Positions 1 through 7,051 of a stretch of 35,347 nt of DNA are shown in pieces (within the stretch, counting starts at the first letter, position 1; each line of letters opens with the position of its first letter). Below the pieces are notes generated by a model. It searched no databases. It was not told the DNA's origin and saw nothing but the letters and a program-made list of their open reading frames with translations. A program made the position numbers and the translations under genes. Origin of the DNA: CAYTUI01 sp964441335 (lineage in GTDB: Bacteria > Patescibacteriota > Patescibacteriia > UBA1558 > 2-01-FULL-52-15); assembly GCA_964441335.1 (NCBI GenBank), contig CAYTUI010000013.1, forward strand, positions 1 to 35,347, given 5' to 3'.

Positions 1-83
1 GGGCGGGCTTTAATTCCTCCCCTTTTCAAGGGGAGGTTCCCAAATTGCTTCGAGTGGCGTGATTGAGAAAGATAGTGCCCGCC
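1..83. repeat. Palindromic element A (REP/MITE-like)
   Basis: A core inverted repeat, CCTCCCC at 18-24 and GGGGAGG at 30-36, has a short AT-rich loop. It is enclosed by a second inverted pair, GGCGGGC at 2-8 and GCCCGCC at 77-83. The nested layout looks like a small non-coding mobile palindrome. Related cores lie at 128-150, 565-585 and, more diverged, 2359-2376. No ORF is inside. The left edge is cut by the window. Confidence 0.65.
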
Positions 84-127
84 TATTTAAAAGCAGTATG
101 TTAGACCTGCTAAAAACGTCCATCTAA

Positions 128-165
128 CCTCTCCTTTTTCAAAGGAGAGGAAAAGAAGGAGAGGA
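128..165. repeat. Palindromic element B
   Basis: CCTCTCCTTT (128-137) pairs with AAAGGAGAGG (141-150), giving a 10 bp perfect stem with a 3 nt loop. It is followed by a trailing copy of one arm, AAGGAGAGG near 157-164. The copy at 565-599 has the same layout, a palindrome and then a trailing half-site. It lies just downstream of the stop codon of the DUF2584-like gene, so it could also act as a transcript end, but there is no clear T-tract. Confidence 0.65.
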
Positions 166-181
166 TTGTGACCGGAATAAA

Positions 182-499
182 TTATCTTACCTCATTTAAA
201 ATTCTTTCCACCTCTTCAGCCGACACATAAGTGTCTGTCACTTGTTTGGCTTGTTCCTGATCAAAAATTTGAACCATGACATAGGTCCCGGTTGTTCTAT
301 CATTGCCAATGGTATATTCGGTGATAACGCATCTGCCAAAGGCCTGCCAGTTTTCAGCTCGCAAATCCATCAGTACTTTTATCTGGTAAAGCCTATGACC
401 ATCTTTTTTAAATTTATATTTCTTGCCGATTTCCAAAGGCTCCGGAATATCTTTCTTGTTTAGCCTTAGGCAGGCTTGGAGTGTAAACGGGTTTCCCAT
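182..499 (-). CDS. DUF2584-like small protein
   Basis: A 105-residue soluble protein with no signal peptide or membrane segment. The N-terminal MGNPF, the central KKDGHRLY segment and a later TTGTYVMVQIFD stretch recall DUF2584, a small family of unknown function known from Firmicutes. That match is from memory of the family pattern and has not been searched. The fold is probably mostly beta with a C-terminal helix (VSAEEVERILNEVR). The gene is flanked on both sides by palindromic elements and is the most downstream gene of the minus-strand series. The ATG at 499 is the only good start. No function can be assigned. Confidence 0.7.
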   Translation of the reverse strand: MGNPFTLQACLRLNKKDIPEPLEIGKKYKFKKDGHRLYQIKVLMDLRAENWQAFGRCVITEYTIGNDRTTGTYVMVQIFDQEQAKQVTDTYVSAEEVERILNEVR

Positions 500-564
500 A
501 TATTCGTTGTCTTTTTATTAGCGATTCAATTTATAACTTACCAAGGAGTCCAACCATCGCCTAA

Positions 565-599
565 CCTCCCCTTAGCAAGGGGAGGATTGAGGAGGGGAT
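565..599. repeat. Palindromic element C
   Basis: CCTCCCC (565-571) and GGGGAGG (579-585) form a 7 bp perfect stem with a 7 nt loop. A trailing half-copy, GAGGAGGGG (589-597), follows. It sits between the Nudix gene and the DUF2584-like gene and has the same core as the element at 1-83. Confidence 0.65.
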
Positions 600-601
600 A
601 T

Positions 602-982
602 TTAATCGTTATATAAATACTTTCGCACAGGTTCAAATAAAGTCGGACCAAGTTTTTCAATAATTTCCTCTTTCTCAATCCAAGCTACCTCATCTATTTC
701 GTCAGGCGCGTTTACAATAGGCTCGCCACTTTGATAATCACAAAGCCAATAGGCTATCACAACCTTTGTAGTAGGGTGGAGGCGTTCACCCAGCAACTTG
801 TTGGCTATGCAACTAACTCCTGTTTCTTCCATTACTTCCCTGATTACTGCGTCTTTATCCGTTTCCCCAACTTCTACAGTACCGCCAGGAAATGCCCACA
901 AAATGCCGTCATCATCTTTTCTTTTGATGAGTAGTATTTTGTTATCTTGCCGTATTATTCCTAAGACGGTTTTATGCGACAT
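602..982 (-). CDS. Nudix (MutT-like) hydrolase
   Basis: A 126-residue single-domain Nudix protein. The Nudix box GX5EX7REUXEEXGU is intact at about residues 33-56 (GGTVEVGE, then REVMEETGV), so the Mg-binding glutamates are present. It is expected to hydrolyse a nucleoside diphosphate linked to another group; the substrate cannot be read from the sequence. WAFPGGTVEVGE is typical of the MutT/ADP-ribose side of the family. The length is normal for a minimal Nudix domain. It lies 20 bp downstream of the HD-like gene on the same strand and may be co-transcribed with it. A role in nucleotide-pool cleaning is inference from the family. Confidence 0.92.
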   Translation of the reverse strand: MSHKTVLGIIRQDNKILLIKRKDDDGILWAFPGGTVEVGETDKDAVIREVMEETGVSCIANKLLGERLHPTTKVVIAYWLCDYQSGEPIVNAPDEIDEVAWIEKEEIIEKLGPTLFEPVRKYLYND

Positions 983-1002
983 TGCTATATATTATTTTTA
1001 AG

Positions 1003-1566
1003 TTATTTAATTAATTTTCTAGCCTCCGCAATATATTTCTTCAACGTCACATAATACCCCGACAGTTCATCCTTACAATATTGCAGAGACAAAATTTTAT
1101 TTTTCTCATCTAGTTTGGCTTCTGCTTGGTCTAAACACTTTGAAAATTCCAACCCTCTTTGACCCAGAAGTGTTAAATAATAGAAAAAACCTGCGGGGTG
1201 GATAAATTTATAACAATCAGCATTAGCGCAAATTTCAGCTTCAATACAAGTGAAAGGAACGTCCTGATGGTGCGCCTCTACGCAGTTAACAATCTTGGCT
1301 TTATCTGTGTCTGCGAGGGGATAGCTATCTAAAAAATCTTTAGCAGCTTCAACGCTCATGGGAATATGCTCGGAAAGTTTGTTGTCCCGCATTGCTTCGG
1401 TCAGCATAATGTCCATCAGGCATATTCCAACATGAACCACGATTTTGTCGGCGTTAGGAAATTTGACAGCCAATTCCAACGCCTTTTTTTCAGAAATGTA
1501 AAAATGAAGGGTCATCGGTAATTCCTTTAACAAAGCCCATTTTCTAGCTTCGTTGGTAATGTCCAT
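1003..1566 (-). CDS. Degenerate HD-domain protein
   Basis: A 187-residue helical protein whose layout matches HD-superfamily phosphohydrolases: His21 in an early helix, a hydrophobic helix ending in Met51-Asp52 where HD is expected, His99-His100 in the position of the usual HH, and Asn-Ala-Asp117 like the late metal-binding Asp. The histidine of the signature HD pair is Met, so metal binding and catalysis are doubtful. Cys107, Cys113 and Cys118 cluster near the HH. The closest analogy is to small YedJ-type HD proteins, which is inference. The next gene downstream is the Nudix gene. An HD call depends on the motif order; a fold search would settle it. Confidence 0.6.
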   Translation of the reverse strand: MDITNEARKWALLKELPMTLHFYISEKKALELAVKFPNADKIVVHVGICLMDIMLTEAMRDNKLSEHIPMSVEAAKDFLDSYPLADTDKAKIVNCVEAHHQDVPFTCIEAEICANADCYKFIHPAGFFYYLTLLGQRGLEFSKCLDQAEAKLDEKNKILSLQYCKDELSGYYVTLKKYIAEARKLIK

Positions 1567-1569
1567 TGG

Positions 1570-1598
1570 TAATTAAGTATTAAGAATAAGTATTAATC
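1570..1598. repeat. AT-rich word-repeat spacer
   Basis: The spacer upstream of the HD-like gene contains ATTAAGTATTAAG followed by AATAAGTATTAA. The same 13-mer recurs in the spacers at 1877-1931 and 2404-2470. No gene or clear promoter is seen. Confidence 0.55.
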
Positions 1599-1608
1599 AT
1601 ACCCGCTC

Positions 1609-1869
1609 TTATTCTCCGGCTTCTCTTACAGCTTGCAGCCACTCATCCAGAGCCTGTCTTGATTTATTCATTGCGCTTTCCATGTGATCGGCATATTTAT
1701 CCAGTACGTCTTGCTCTGCCTTAGCTCTGTCTGGCGCTGACGTCAGTAAGTCATCAATTTCTTTTAGCAGTCTTTGTTCTTCATTGAAAGCTGCCTGAAA
1801 CGCTACATATTTCGGATCCTCTGCACTCTCTGGAGTGTGAGGTGATGCTACATCAAATTTCTCCGTCAT
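1609..1869 (-). CDS. Small helical hypothetical protein
   Basis: An 86-residue acidic protein with a disordered start (VASPHTPESAEDP) and then two predicted amphipathic helices (about 22-45 and 48-84) with heptad-like spacing, which suggests a helical hairpin or coiled-coil dimer. It has no cysteine, signal peptide or membrane segment. I do not recognise the family. The start at 1869 is preceded by an A-rich leader (TTAAGAAAAAAAT) nearly identical to the leader of the next gene upstream, and no Shine-Dalgarno is visible. AT-rich word repeats isolate it on both sides. Confidence 0.6.
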   Translation of the reverse strand: MTEKFDVASPHTPESAEDPKYVAFQAAFNEEQRLLKEIDDLLTSAPDRAKAEQDVLDKYADHMESAMNKSRQALDEWLQAVREAGE

Positions 1870-1876
1870 ATTTTTT

Positions 1877-1931
1877 TCTTAATATATTAATTAATTATTA
1901 AGTATTAAAACTTAAGACTTAAGTATTAATT
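1877..1931. repeat. AT-rich word-repeat spacer
   Basis: Overlapping copies of ATTAATTA, ATTAAGTATTAA and ACTTAAGACTTAAG fill the spacer between two small minus-strand genes. Words are shared with 1570-1598 and 2404-2470. Confidence 0.55.
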
Positions 1932-1958
1932 TGTACTTCTTTCCTTACTCTTCAAATA

Positions 1959-2399
1959 TTATAACTTCCCAATATTTTTTTTAATCTCACTATATTTGTT
2001 TCTAATATCAGTTATTCTTTGTTTTTTCTCTGGCGCAAGATTAACAAAATTTTCACCATTTTCGCCACACTCTCTTTGAAGAGTAGCTAATTCAACGGCT
2101 TCGTCTTGGGCCATACCATCAATAATGTAGCGCATAGAAATGATACGAATGAAATCTTCGCTTGACAACTTATACTCCCCGTTGACACCCATAGCTTTTT
2201 GCTCGAGTGTAGCTAACTCGGTTGCTGTATCTTGTGACAAACCATTGCGCACATATCGTAAGGATATAAGACGTATAAAGTCGTCTTTTGATAACTTTGA
2301 CTCGCCGCCAGCTACAGCGGATTTTGACGCTAATTCTTGTTCTTCTTCAGAGATGATGCCCCTTCTTAAGGAGGGGTTATTTTCGTGCTGATTTAACAT
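1959..2399 (-). CDS. Protein with a duplicated helical unit
   Basis: 146 residues. Two consecutive units are obvious: KLSKDDFIRLISLRYVRNGL then SQDTATELATLEQ (about 36-68), and KLSSEDFIRIISMRYIIDGM then AQDEAVELATLQR (about 78-109), joined by a short Gly/Asn linker. Each unit should form a pair of helices. The C-terminal tail is basic. There is no signal peptide and I do not recognise the family. Residues 8-15 (NPSLRRGI) are encoded by a palindrome resembling the intergenic elements, so the N-terminus may have gained an inserted repeat peptide. The start at 2399 has the same A-rich leader as the 1869 gene. Confidence 0.65.
   Translation of the reverse strand: MLNQHENNPSLRRGIISEEEQELASKSAVAGGESKLSKDDFIRLISLRYVRNGLSQDTATELATLEQKAMGVNGEYKLSSEDFIRIISMRYIIDGMAQDEAVELATLQRECGENGENFVNLAPEKKQRITDIRNKYSEIKKNIGKL
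2359..2376. repeat. Palindromic element inside a CDS
   Basis: CCCCTTCTTAAGGAGGGG is a near-perfect palindrome with one mismatched pair. It resembles the CCTCCCC/GGGGAGG cores of the intergenic elements and lies in frame near the 5' end of the 1959-2399 gene. Confidence 0.5.
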
Positions 2400-2403
2400 A
2401 TTT

Positions 2404-2470
2404 TTTCTTAATTTATTAATTATTAAGTATTAAGAATAAGAATTAAGTATTAAGGATTAAGTATTAATTA
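2404..2470. repeat. AT-rich word-repeat spacer
   Basis: At least three copies of ATTAAGTATTAAG or close variants (AATTAAGTATTAAGG, GGATTAAGTATTAA) in tandem, between the deformylase gene and the duplicated-unit protein gene. Confidence 0.6.
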
Positions 2471-2974
2471 TTAAGACTTAATCCTTAATCTGTACTTCTC
2501 CTCACCCTGCGTGAAACTTTTCGCTTTGTCTACAAATAGAGTTCCGTCCAAATGATGGCACTCGTGCTGGAGAATAATAGCTTTCAGGCCTTTGGCTTTT
2601 TCTTTGTGTTTAACACCGTCCAGATCCTGATAGCTGAACCTGATTTTGCTGGCCCGAGCGATATAGCCATAGACTTCGGGCACGGATAAGCAACCCTCTT
2701 CGTTCATGACCTCGGCCTTGGATTTAAAGGTAATTTCAGGATTTATATAGGGAATATAGCCGCCTTTTTCGTCAGTAATAACAATCAGTCTAATATTTTG
2801 GCCGATTTGCGGGGCGGCCAGACCAACGCCGTTGTATTCATACATCGCCACACCCATTTTAGCGGCTAAGCTTTTAAGATCAGCGTCAAATTTGCTAATT
2901 TTTTTGGATAGCTTATGCAGACTGGGGGTCGGTAGCGTGACTAATGGCAGTCCTGATTTTGGTTGTTCGGGCAT
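2471..2974 (-). CDS. def: Peptide deformylase
   Basis: 167 residues, normal for the family. All three signatures are present: GVGLAAPQIG (49-58), EGCLSVP (93-99, with the metal-binding Cys95) and QHECHHLDG (136-144, with His137, catalytic Glu138 and His141). The residue before the last His is His rather than the usual Asp (HECHH against HEXDH), a mild variant. It removes the formyl group from the N-terminal methionine of new proteins using Fe(II) or a similar metal. It lies 4 bp downstream of priA on the same strand; def next to priA is a common bacterial arrangement. The N-terminal 15 residues (MPEQPKSGLPLVTLP) are slightly long. Confidence 0.97.
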   Translation of the reverse strand: MPEQPKSGLPLVTLPTPSLHKLSKKISKFDADLKSLAAKMGVAMYEYNGVGLAAPQIGQNIRLIVITDEKGGYIPYINPEITFKSKAEVMNEEGCLSVPEVYGYIARASKIRFSYQDLDGVKHKEKAKGLKAIILQHECHHLDGTLFVDKAKSFTQGEEKYRLRIKS

Positions 2975-2978
2975 TTAA

Positions 2979-4772
2979 TTAAAGCCAATTGTAAGGGTTT
3001 GTTTCTATTACCAACTTATTATTGAATTTTTGGTTAAGACTGTCAATCAGCTGATTTTCCAAACGGCCGCGTAAAATTAGTTTGCAAGTAATTTGTTTGG
3101 CCTTGGTGGTTTCTACCAGGCCAGCGATATGGCCGCTGGGAATCAGCTTTTTTAATTCAGCTAGAATGTTCTGGGAGTCATTCTGACCGTCGCCTTTGAT
3201 ATAGATTTTGTAACTGGCAACCAGTGGCGGGTAATCAAATGATTTTCTAAAATCCAGTTCCGCCTGATAAAATTCCGGAAACGACATCAGCGTGCCAAAA
3301 GCGTAGTGATTGGGATAAGTCGTCTGAATAATTAGCTGGTCGCTGATTAAGTTGAGTTTAAAAATTTGGCGACACAGATTTTGACTGGCTTGGAAGTCAG
3401 CTAGAAATAAATCTTGATCAGCGTCCACCATGACAGTGAGTTTGAATTTAAAATCGCCGGTTAAAATTTTACTGGTAGCGACGACTATATCGGCCGACTG
3501 TAAATCTCGCGGTTGCTGTAAATATTGATTGGAAAAGGCCAAAACATTTTTTTCCGGAAAACGTTCTTTGATCTCACTTAAAAGTTTTTGCATTCCACGT
3601 CCGCTGGTTTTTAAATTAGTGCCACCACAACCATAACAACTGGTGATATTATCTTCAGTATGTCGACAATTCCAACAAGTCAGCAGTTTACTGTCGTCAT
3701 TTAAAGCCAAAGACTGTCCACAACTAGGACAAACAGCGATCCAGCCGCAATCGCGACAGGAACTATTTTTGGCAAAATCATGTTTATTAAGATAGAGCAG
3801 TACTGGTGAGTTGCTGCCTGTGATTCTATCAATCGCTTCTTCGGATAGCATGGCAAAGTTCTTTTTTTTTCGTTCCTGTTCTTTATCAACAACTGTTAGA
3901 TTTTTAATTTTAGTCTGCAGACTCTTAAGTGGCAACTTCAGATCTGTGGTTTTATAATAAAGTTCTAAATTCGGACTAACAGTGGTAAGTAACAAATTCG
4001 CTTGGTAAATTTCCTTAAGTTTTAAAATAATATCGGCCAAATGCATACGCGGACTTTGTTCGGCCTGATGAAATTGCAGATTGTCGGACTCCACAATAAT
4101 AATTTGTTTCAGTTTGGAGTAGGGGAGAAAGAGCGCCTGAAAATGACCGACAACTATTTTCGCTTGCCGCGACTTCAGCCAAGCCTGCCAATAGTCGTTT
4201 TTATTGACTTTGGAAGGCATAAATATGGCTTCTGATAGGCCTTTAGAGCCCAAAATTTGGGCTATTTGAGCGTATTGGTAGTGCTCCGGCACTATGATGG
4301 CTATTTGGCCGGTTTTGGCCTGTTTTATGACTGACGCTAGGTAGCTTTGTAAGTTAGCTGAATCGTCATAAATAAACCAGGCATTGGCAGAAGCATTGGT
4401 AGTAGTTTTTAAATTGGTAGGTTTGATCGCAAATTTTAATTCACTGACAGCAGCTTTTTTTCGTGGCGGTTCAGAAATAAATAAACGAAGTAAAGTGGCC
4501 GGTGAAATCCGATAAAAGTCCGCCAGCCAGCTTACCAACTGTAACTGCTCGGTAGTTAACCCGGCCGGCCAGACGCCGGTTAAAGATTTCAGATTCTTTT
4601 CAGCGCTGGTCTTTTTTAATTTGGTGACAATACCAAAAATTTGTGAAGCCCTGAAAGGCATCTGAACTAATTGCCCAAGTTTTATTTGCTTCTGCAACTT
4701 TGCCGGAATCTGGTAATCAAAATAGCTTAGACCGGCCGGCAAACGGCGCAGCGGAGTAATTTCAGCGATCAT
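2979..4772 (-). CDS. priA: PriA-like primosomal protein, helicase motifs lost
   Basis: 597 residues against about 730 in E. coli PriA. The N-terminal DNA-binding region and the zinc module are recognisable: four CxxC pairs at about 337-381 (CRDC, CPSC, CWNC, CYGC). The helicase motifs are not. The Walker A region (about 130-150) has no GxGKT, the DEEH box is IIIVESDN (about 225-231), and the C-terminal QVAGRAGR arginine motif reads RQIFKLNLISD. The protein therefore probably cannot hydrolyse ATP. It may still bind forked DNA and help load the replicative helicase. Actinobacterial PriA homologues also lack helicase motifs, so this is not unique. It is tightly packed between def and the LigB-like gene. 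Confidence 0.92.
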   Translation of the reverse strand: MIAEITPLRRLPAGLSYFDYQIPAKLQKQIKLGQLVQMPFRASQIFGIVTKLKKTSAEKNLKSLTGVWPAGLTTEQLQLVSWLADFYRISPATLLRLFISEPPRKKAAVSELKFAIKPTNLKTTTNASANAWFIYDDSANLQSYLASVIKQAKTGQIAIIVPEHYQYAQIAQILGSKGLSEAIFMPSKVNKNDYWQAWLKSRQAKIVVGHFQALFLPYSKLKQIIIVESDNLQFHQAEQSPRMHLADIILKLKEIYQANLLLTTVSPNLELYYKTTDLKLPLKSLQTKIKNLTVVDKEQERKKKNFAMLSEEAIDRITGSNSPVLLYLNKHDFAKNSSCRDCGWIAVCPSCGQSLALNDDSKLLTCWNCRHTEDNITSCYGCGGTNLKTSGRGMQKLLSEIKERFPEKNVLAFSNQYLQQPRDLQSADIVVATSKILTGDFKFKLTVMVDADQDLFLADFQASQNLCRQIFKLNLISDQLIIQTTYPNHYAFGTLMSFPEFYQAELDFRKSFDYPPLVASYKIYIKGDGQNDSQNILAELKKLIPSGHIAGLVETTKAKQITCKLILRGRLENQLIDSLNQKFNNKLVIETNPYNWL

Positions 4773-4779
4773 CCGCGTC

Positions 4780-5562
4780 TTAAATTATTCTAATTAGAAT
4801 GTTGGCGTAGCCGATGCCGACGCTTCTTTCATAGCTGACGACAGCGGCCTGATGATTTTTGTTTTTGAGCAGTCCCAACAGCAGTGCTATGGGGCGAAGT
4901 CCGCAAGCTGTTTGGAAAGCCTGCGAATCAGCCGGCAGGTTTAAAAATTGAGAAATTTTGTTTTGTTCAATTAAAGAAATAACCTGACGATCAAATTTTT
5001 TATTATCCTCAATGTTGCTTTGTTCAGTTTGATCGTGCGATAAATCGGCAGAAGCGACAATTGCTATTCTTTGAGTCGTGTTGTCCAAGGGTTTTAAAAT
5101 TTCTTGTCCGAACTGGTAATGAGTCGCCAAATCTAATTTATTGGCTGTACCAATAATAACAATCGGCACCTGCCGCAAATTAGTCGCTAGATTTAAGTGC
5201 GTGATTGCCGAACCATAATCCAGACTGTCATTTTCTACTAAACGAACCGGTAAGCTGGACTCCACACGTTCTCTTATTTTATAACCAAGGCCGATGGCAT
5301 TCCGTAAAATGTAACGTTCCGTTAAATCGCCGAATTCTTTCAGGTTGAGTGATAACTCTTTATTCTGATTGATTGTAAAAACGTCCTCAACATCAGTCAC
5401 ATGAGGTGTAATAAAAATCAAAACATCAGGTTTAGAATTGTAAAGCTCCTGTTTTAATATTTGAAAACCATTGACGGTTTGAACAACCTTTTCAACACCT
5501 TCTTTGGAGATTTCCGGCACCGCAATCGCCGGATGCGGAGCTATAGCTGCAAAAGACAGCAT
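4780..5562 (-). CDS. LigB/MEMO-fold protein (AmmeMemoRadiSam B-like)
   Basis: 260 residues. IAPHPAI near the N-terminus, ITPHV (about 51-55), SADLSH (about 171-176) and a CGLRPIALLLG segment near the C-terminus match the class III extradiol dioxygenase (LigB)/MEMO1 superfamily, including the metal-site histidines. The family includes true ring-cleaving dioxygenases and the MEMO proteins that accompany AMMECR1 and a radical SAM enzyme. Neither partner lies in this window, so the substrate is unknown. It is 7 bp from priA and 4 bp from the secreted protein gene upstream, so it is very likely co-transcribed with them. No signal peptide is present; it should be cytoplasmic. Confidence 0.8.
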   Translation of the reverse strand: MLSFAAIAPHPAIAVPEISKEGVEKVVQTVNGFQILKQELYNSKPDVLIFITPHVTDVEDVFTINQNKELSLNLKEFGDLTERYILRNAIGLGYKIRERVESSLPVRLVENDSLDYGSAITHLNLATNLRQVPIVIIGTANKLDLATHYQFGQEILKPLDNTTQRIAIVASADLSHDQTEQSNIEDNKKFDRQVISLIEQNKISQFLNLPADSQAFQTACGLRPIALLLGLLKNKNHQAAVVSYERSVGIGYANILIRII

Positions 5563-5566
5563 GATT

Positions 5567-6934
5567 TTAAATTTTTAGTTCACTACCCAGAGGATGGAGG
5601 TCAACAACTTTTTGATTGGTGGAAATGATATTGCCCCATTTATAGCCCAAAGTATTGAATGTTTGCTCATTGCCAATCTTAATTCTCTGACCGTTGGAAA
5701 TAACGAAAACATCAGGTTTATCGCTGGATTTAATCAAAGTTCCGTCTTTAAATTTAACCGGTTCGCCGTTGGTATAGCTGTCTAATTCAGCCGGACTGGC
5801 AGAAAATATTTTTAACTTTGGAAAGTTAGTCAGCATAACTTCGCGGGACCACAGCGGTTGCTTAGTACTGCCCTCAACATAGTAAACGCCACCGGTAACT
5901 TTATTCTGTATTAAAGCGCCGGTCGGATAGGCGTCGTCCAAAGTTATCTCATTGGCATCGGGAATATCATCAATCTGATCTATTGTCACATCTTCGGCTT
6001 CTTCAGGATTAAAACCTAGTGTTCTAAAGACTTCAGGTGAGGCAATTTTTCTCTTAGCGGATGCGGTTAATAAATAGTAGTTAGCTTGCGGATCTTTGAC
6101 CAGAGTGAAGGCCGCAAATTCAATCGGCTGACCATCTGGAAAAGCGTCTACGTCAGATTTATCAACTTCAATCACAGAATTTTCGCTGTAACGGGAAAGC
6201 ATAGCTGATTTAGACAGGAAAGCTCTTTTAGTGCCGCCCTGAATTACCCAAATACCCGGTTCGCCAGCAACTTTCAGTAAAGTCCCGTCAGGATAGATGG
6301 CTTCACTGGCGAAAAATTTATCCCACAATCTTTTAAATAACTCATTGCCGTGGATGTGTGGGGTGTAAACATAGAGAGCGGCGGTGCTGACATTGACCGG
6401 TGTAATATATTCACAGCGGTTATCGCTGTCATTACAAACCTCCACGGTTTTGCCCGGCTGAAAATTATACTCGTCAATATTTTCTATGTAGTAGCGGAAT
6501 TGAGCGGCCGCGCTATTAATTTGTTTGGGGAAACCTTTCCAGCGGTCCAGACAGGATTGGCCGGTAAAACAGCCGTAACCGGTGGCAAAATCCAAAGCTC
6601 TTTGACTAGGATTGTCGCCGGTGACCAAGCTCTGCTCCTTTTCTATCAGTACCAAGATAAATTTGGGGTTAATTTTGTTGGTCACGGCCGTGCGGTAGAT
6701 TAATTCAGTCGCTGATACCGGCTTCTCCTCACCAACATCAAAAAACATGCTCTTTAGAACACTGTCATTTTTAATCAAAAAGTTTTTAATATCCATCTGA
6801 CTCATTGACGTATAATTCGTCAATTCATTGTCCGAAATCAGATGGTTGAGATTAATTTCTGCCGCTTGCGTCGGCAATGTCAGAATTGGTAATAAAATAA
6901 GGGTTAAGAGGGTGATTATTACTGATTTTTTCAT
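5567..6934 (-). CDS. Secreted lysozyme-like protein with C-terminal repeats
   Basis: 455 residues with a clear signal peptide (MKKSVIITLLTLILLPILTL, cleavage near TQA-A). Residues of about 55-200 read like a lysozyme/transglycosylase-type domain: NPKFILVLIEKEQSL resembles a catalytic helix with Glu, followed by a GYGC segment and an AAAQFRYYIEN helix. Four cysteines could pair. The C-terminal half carries three or four degenerate units built on YPDGTLLKV, GIWVIQGGTKR and an EVFRTLGF-like helix. Such units are common in CPR exported proteins and may bind the cell surface. It probably acts on peptidoglycan, which is inference. A sigma-70-type promoter lies upstream at 6975-7003. It appears to head the operon leading to priA and def. 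Confidence 0.78.
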   Translation of the reverse strand: MKKSVIITLLTLILLPILTLPTQAAEINLNHLISDNELTNYTSMSQMDIKNFLIKNDSVLKSMFFDVGEEKPVSATELIYRTAVTNKINPKFILVLIEKEQSLVTGDNPSQRALDFATGYGCFTGQSCLDRWKGFPKQINSAAAQFRYYIENIDEYNFQPGKTVEVCNDSDNRCEYITPVNVSTAALYVYTPHIHGNELFKRLWDKFFASEAIYPDGTLLKVAGEPGIWVIQGGTKRAFLSKSAMLSRYSENSVIEVDKSDVDAFPDGQPIEFAAFTLVKDPQANYYLLTASAKRKIASPEVFRTLGFNPEEAEDVTIDQIDDIPDANEITLDDAYPTGALIQNKVTGGVYYVEGSTKQPLWSREVMLTNFPKLKIFSASPAELDSYTNGEPVKFKDGTLIKSSDKPDVFVISNGQRIKIGNEQTFNTLGYKWGNIISTNQKVVDLHPLGSELKI

Positions 6935-6974
6935 AATTTACTTTAGTCGTATTTTATCAATTGTAAGTGGGATT

Positions 6975-7003
6975 ATTATAGCAATTATTGACGTAAATCA
7001 CAA
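6975..7003 (-). promoter_or_regulatory. Sigma-70-like promoter for the secreted-protein operon
   Basis: On the minus strand, TTGTGA (-35, 6998-7003), 17 bp and TATAAT (-10, 6975-6980) lie about 40 bp upstream of the ATG at 6934. The -10 is consensus and the -35 matches partly. Confidence 0.6.
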
Positions 7004-7039
7004 ATTATAATCCACACTGAAAGAACGTCGGTCTTATGC

Positions 7040-7045
7040 TATAAT
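7040..7045 (+). promoter_or_regulatory. -10 box for a possibly leaderless thpR transcript
   Basis: TATAAT ends 6 bp before the first ATG (7052) of the next gene. Initiation at the normal distance would start the RNA at or next to that ATG, and no Shine-Dalgarno is present. No good -35 was found 16-18 bp upstream. Confidence 0.5.
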
Positions 7046-7051
7046 GGTCAT

